Source of the DNA: CAZXYF01 sp964644705
GTDB lineage: Bacteria > Planctomycetota > Brocadiia > SM23-32
DNA: 8,610 bases
Direction of reading: 5' to 3'
Assembly: GCA_964644705.1 (NCBI GenBank)
Contig: CAZXYF010000130.1
Span: forward strand, 1-8,610
Of the stretch, positions 6,783 to 8,610 are shown one piece after another. A program made the position numbers and the translations under genes. Every line of letters starts with the position of its first letter. The stretch's first letter is position 1. Under the pieces are notes generated by a model that searched no databases, was not told where the DNA came from, and saw nothing but the letters and a program-made list of their open reading frames with translations.

Positions 6783-6807
6783 CAGCCTGAACCGCGTTGA
6801 GTATTAT
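6779..6807 (+). promoter_or_regulatory. Promoter of tRNA-Arg, overlapping the protease stop
   Basis: A perfect -35 box TTGACA (6779-6784), a 17-base spacer and a -10 box TATTAT (6802-6807, 5/6) make this the best promoter match in the window. The start would be near 6814, nine bases before the mature tRNA. The protease stop codon TGA (6780-6782) lies inside the -35 box. Confidence 0.7.
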
Positions 6808-6822
6808 TGCTTGTCAATCGGT

Positions 6823-6898
6823 GCGCCCTTAGCTCAGCGAATAGAGCGCTGGCTTCCGGAGCCAGATGTCGGGGGTTTGAATCCTCCAGGGCGTACCA
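6823..6898 (+). tRNA. tRNA-Arg (anticodon CCG)
   Basis: A complete 76-base cloverleaf can be folded by eye. The acceptor stem is GCGCCCT (6823-6829) with AGGGCGT (6888-6894), the outer pair being G-U. The D stem is GCTC with GAGC. The anticodon stem is CTGGC (6849-6853) with GCCAG (6861-6865) around the loop TTCCGGA, giving anticodon CCG at 6856-6858, which reads the arginine codon CGG. The T arm is GGGGG, loop TTTGAAT, CCTCC with one G-T pair. The discriminator is A and the CCA end is encoded (6896-6898). A T-rich stretch follows directly and may serve in termination. Confidence 0.97.
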
Positions 6899-6976
6899 TT
6901 TTGTTTTTAAGGCTCAGGGGGGTTTCGTTGGCGTTGTCGGGGATTTTGGCAAATCATGAAATGTCGTCAGATTCGC

Positions 6977-6995
6977 TTAACACGTCATTAACACG
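6977..6995. repeat. Direct repeat TTAACACG, 11-base period
   Basis: TTAACACG occurs at 6977-6984 and again at 6988-6995. The two copies are 11 bases apart, close to one helical turn, so a protein binding both would contact one face of the DNA. No gene start lies close enough to make this an obvious operator. Chance is possible for a two-copy 8-base repeat. Confidence 0.4.
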
Positions 6996-7065
6996 GTTTG
7001 TGGCGACAGCTGGGAGTTATGAAAAACGCTTGCACGTCCTCGCTTACCCGTATATTTCACGATTT

Positions 7066-7175
7066 GTCAGTGCGCCAGCTATACGAACAGACAAGGACGC
7101 TCGTGGTCTTACACCGCAACTGCAGGTTGTTTTTATAGATGTTTGCCGTACAGCGCAACTGACGGCTCGTTCGTA
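7066..7175. repeat. Interleaved inverted repeats (pseudoknot order)
   Basis: Pair A is GTCAGTGCGC at 7066-7075 with GCGCAACTGAC at 7153-7163: ten base pairs with one extra A. Pair B is TACGAAC at 7082-7088 with GTTCGTA at 7169-7175, seven perfect pairs. The order A, B, A', B' means both pairs can form together only as a pseudoknot. Arm spacings are similar, about 77-80 bases. It could reflect a structured RNA or be chance in one or both arms. Confidence 0.4.
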
Positions 7176-7241
7176 GACCAGAGCGGTGTCGCTGGCACGG
7201 TTGAGAAGTAAGTATTCAGTAAACCACGTTGCGTTTTTGTG

Positions 7242-7275
7242 ATAATACCCCGTGCCTTGCGCCGGGGATCGTTAT
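7242..7275. other. Weak hairpin in the convergent intergenic region
   Basis: ATAA (7242-7245) and CCCCG (7248-7252) can pair with CGGGG (7263-7267) and TTAT (7272-7275) around a ten-base loop, with an internal loop of two against four bases. No T tract follows on either strand. Together with the stronger hairpin at 7306-7341 it could help end transcription between the rightward tRNA and the leftward regulator. Confidence 0.3.
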
Positions 7276-7305
7276 GTTTCTCCCTACACGAAGGCTCCAA
7301 CGCAG

Positions 7306-7341
7306 GAAAGGAAATCGCCGCCGGGCCGCGATTTCCCTTTC
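7306..7341 (-). terminator. Probable terminator hairpin after the response regulator gene
   Basis: GAAAGGAAATCGC (7306-7318) pairs with GCGATTTCCCTTTC (7328-7341), giving a 13-base-pair stem with one bulged C around a GC-rich nine-base loop. It lies about 40 bases past the regulator stop codon. The flanks of the stem are purine/pyrimidine runs, but there is no clear T tract on either strand, so termination may be partial or Rho-assisted. Because the stem is nearly symmetrical it could act in both directions. Confidence 0.5.
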
Positions 7342-7379
7342 ACTTCCCCATGCCATTGGAGTCGGCGGTCCTTCATCGA

Positions 7380-8567
7380 CTACATCGCGGAAGATCCGTC
7401 CCCATCCGGAGAGACGTCGTCGTCGGTCACGCTGATCGCCAAAAAGGTGACGTCATCGGACGGTATGTTATCTCCCATGTGGCCCTCCAGCGCATTGGCC
7501 AGATTGCTTTTCACGGCATCACTCCCCCGGCCGGCATGTTCCTCCACCACCTTCTTCATCCGCTCGAATCCAAATGACTCCCCCTCCGCATTCTCAGCGT
7601 CCACAACGCCATCCGTGTGGAGCAGAACAGCATCCCCGGGACGCAATTCAACGGTCCGGCTCACGTAATTGCTGTTGCGCCGCAGGCCCAGCGGCATCTG
7701 CGGATCACCTCCCAGGTGCCGGCCCTCGCCAGTCGCTGCCGGCACGAAAAACGGCGGCTGATGCCCTGCCACAGAAAACGTGAATTTCATGGATTCCATA
7801 TCCATCACACCGTAACAACAGGCGACAAAATGCGCGGCCGGAATGTTGGAATGAAGGTCCCTGTTTATGGCGTCGAGCACATGGCCGGGATCCTGCATCT
7901 GGGCAAGGTTGTGGACAATCACACGAGTCATCGCCATGATGACGGCAGCGTGAACACCGTGACCGCTTACGTCCGCCAGCAGCACCGCGCACTTGTTCTC
8001 CCAGGGATCAAAAAAATCGTAGTAATCTCCGCCGGCCACTTCCGAGGGATGATAGTGGGCGCTTATCTGCAGATGCGAAACGTCCGGCAAGGACGGTGGG
8101 AGGAGGTCCGACTGCAACTTGGCGATCACGTCAAACTCGGACTGAATTCGATGAACTGTTCGTTTTAGCCGTTTTTCCAGCTGCGCTCGCTCCACCGCGT
8201 AACCGATCGCTCGGGCCAACAGTTCCCCGTTCACCTGGTCCTTCATCAGGAAATCCTGCGCCCCCCGACGCACGGCCTCAAGACCCGTTTCCTCGTCCTT
8301 CAAACCGGTCAAAACCACCACCGCAGCTTCGGGATCCTCATCCAGAACTCCGTTCAGCGTGGAGAGCCCCTGACTGTCCGGCAGGGAGAGATCCAGCAAA
8401 ACCACATCCGGCTCGCCCCGGGATAACACCTCAGAGGCACCTTCGAGCGTTTTAACGTGCTCGAACTGGAAATCATATCCCTGCTTATCGCGCAACATCT
8501 CCTGAATCAATCGGGCATCACCGGGGTTGTCTTCCACCAGCAGGACGTTGTATTTTTTCAGCGCCAC
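7380..8567 (-). CDS. Response regulator with PP2C (RsbU/SpoIIE-type) phosphatase domain
   Basis: This 395-residue protein joins an N-terminal receiver domain (about residues 6-125) to a C-terminal PPM/PP2C serine/threonine phosphatase (about 165-385) through a helical linker likely to be a coiled coil. Receiver residues are all present: E12 and D13, phospho-acceptor D59 in LLDLSLPD, T87 and K109. The phosphatase shows the metal-binding motifs GGDYYDFFD (D181), LLADVSGHG (D199), a TDGVVDAEN motif and a late SDDVTFLAI motif. Such proteins dephosphorylate anti-sigma-factor antagonists in partner-switching systems, and phosphorylation of the receiver turns this on or off. No kinase, STAS antagonist or anti-sigma gene is in view, so its partners are unknown. 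The start is GTG. I favour 8567, with AGGTGA five bases upstream; GTG at 8576 would add three residues but has its purine run touching the codon. Confidence 0.93.
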   Translation of the reverse strand: MALKKYNVLLVEDNPGDARLIQEMLRDKQGYDFQFEHVKTLEGASEVLSRGEPDVVLLDLSLPDSQGLSTLNGVLDEDPEAAVVVLTGLKDEETGLEAVRRGAQDFLMKDQVNGELLARAIGYAVERAQLEKRLKRTVHRIQSEFDVIAKLQSDLLPPSLPDVSHLQISAHYHPSEVAGGDYYDFFDPWENKCAVLLADVSGHGVHAAVIMAMTRVIVHNLAQMQDPGHVLDAINRDLHSNIPAAHFVACCYGVMDMESMKFTFSVAGHQPPFFVPAATGEGRHLGGDPQMPLGLRRNSNYVSRTVELRPGDAVLLHTDGVVDAENAEGESFGFERMKKVVEEHAGRGSDAVKSNLANALEGHMGDNIPSDDVTFLAISVTDDDVSPDGDGSSAM

Positions 8568-8610
8568 TCTACTCACCTTTCCAGACGGTAATTATGCTAT
8601 TGTTGGGGCA
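8568..8610 (-). promoter_or_regulatory. Upstream region of the response regulator gene
   Basis: On the minus strand this short edge contains TAGCATAAT (about 8599-8591), which could be a -10 box some 25 bases ahead of the start codon. The matching -35 box would lie at or beyond the window edge, so the promoter cannot be confirmed here. The AGGTGA ribosome binding site is at the inner end. Confidence 0.25.

Larger units (their letters stand above)
6899..7240. other. Gene-free, AT-richer block 3' of tRNA-Arg
   Basis: About 340 bases with no convincing gene. I counted 49% GC over 6901-7260, against about 57% in neighbouring genes. Frames on both strands are interrupted or lack a start with a ribosome binding site. 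The longest, on the minus strand from about 7271 to 7050, has no ATG. The block contains a tandem TTAACACG pair and two interleaved inverted repeats (listed separately). I see no copy of the tRNA 3' end that would mark an attachment site. It may be a non-coding RNA region, a decayed insertion or plain spacer. Confidence 0.45.

Noticed and set aside
6811..7176. 121-codon plus-strand frame running through the tRNA
   Set aside because: It starts upstream of and reads across the tRNA-Arg gene, so at least its first third cannot be protein-coding; the rest has no recognisable domain.
6823..7240. tRNA-Arg as an integration site with attL/attR
   Set aside because: I looked for a second copy of the tRNA 3' end and found none in the window, and there is no integrase gene.
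7239..7668. Overlapping plus-strand frames across the regulator terminator and its 3' end
   Set aside because: They are antisense to the conserved end of the PP2C domain and cross the terminator hairpin.

Overview
The window is bacterial chromosomal DNA of moderately high GC, roughly 57% in the coding parts. It holds six protein genes and one tRNA gene. An MreC protein, a carboxy-terminal processing protease and a RsbU-like response regulator suggest a rod-shaped, probably Gram-negative, possibly uncultured bacterium. I cannot place it in a phylum; a PVC- or FCB-type lineage is only a guess.

The left third is read leftward. An mreC gene (cell-wall elongation) lies at 96-1019. A family-4 glycosyltransferase gene lies upstream of it at 1381-2520. 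About 360 bases separate them, holding a terminator for the glycosyltransferase gene, a candidate mreC promoter and a nested inverted-repeat structure in the mreC leader. No mreB is next to mreC, so mreC appears to start its own transcript.

The middle is read rightward. argG (arginine biosynthesis) diverges from the glycosyltransferase gene across a 273-base region with two facing sigma-70-type promoters. Each has a 17-base spacer and a TATAAG -10 box. About 100 bases after argG comes an Asp-box (BNR) beta-propeller gene with a TTG start and no secretion signal, likely on the same transcript. After a 283-base C-tract-rich gap comes a ctpA/prc-type S41 protease with its own promoter, then tRNA-Arg(CCG). 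The -35 box of the tRNA promoter contains the protease stop codon.

The right end is a 480-base gene-free stretch, then a leftward REC-PP2C response regulator (7380-8567). The 360 bases I counted within the gap (6901-7260) are about 49% GC. They contain interleaved inverted repeats and short direct repeats but no convincing gene.

Most of the window is ordinary housekeeping sequence, with no phage, CRISPR, defence or insertion element. The two places most worth a second look are the nested repeat ahead of mreC (1092-1184) and the tRNA-adjacent non-coding block (6899-7240). Either could be a structured RNA or a relic, and the sequence alone does not decide.
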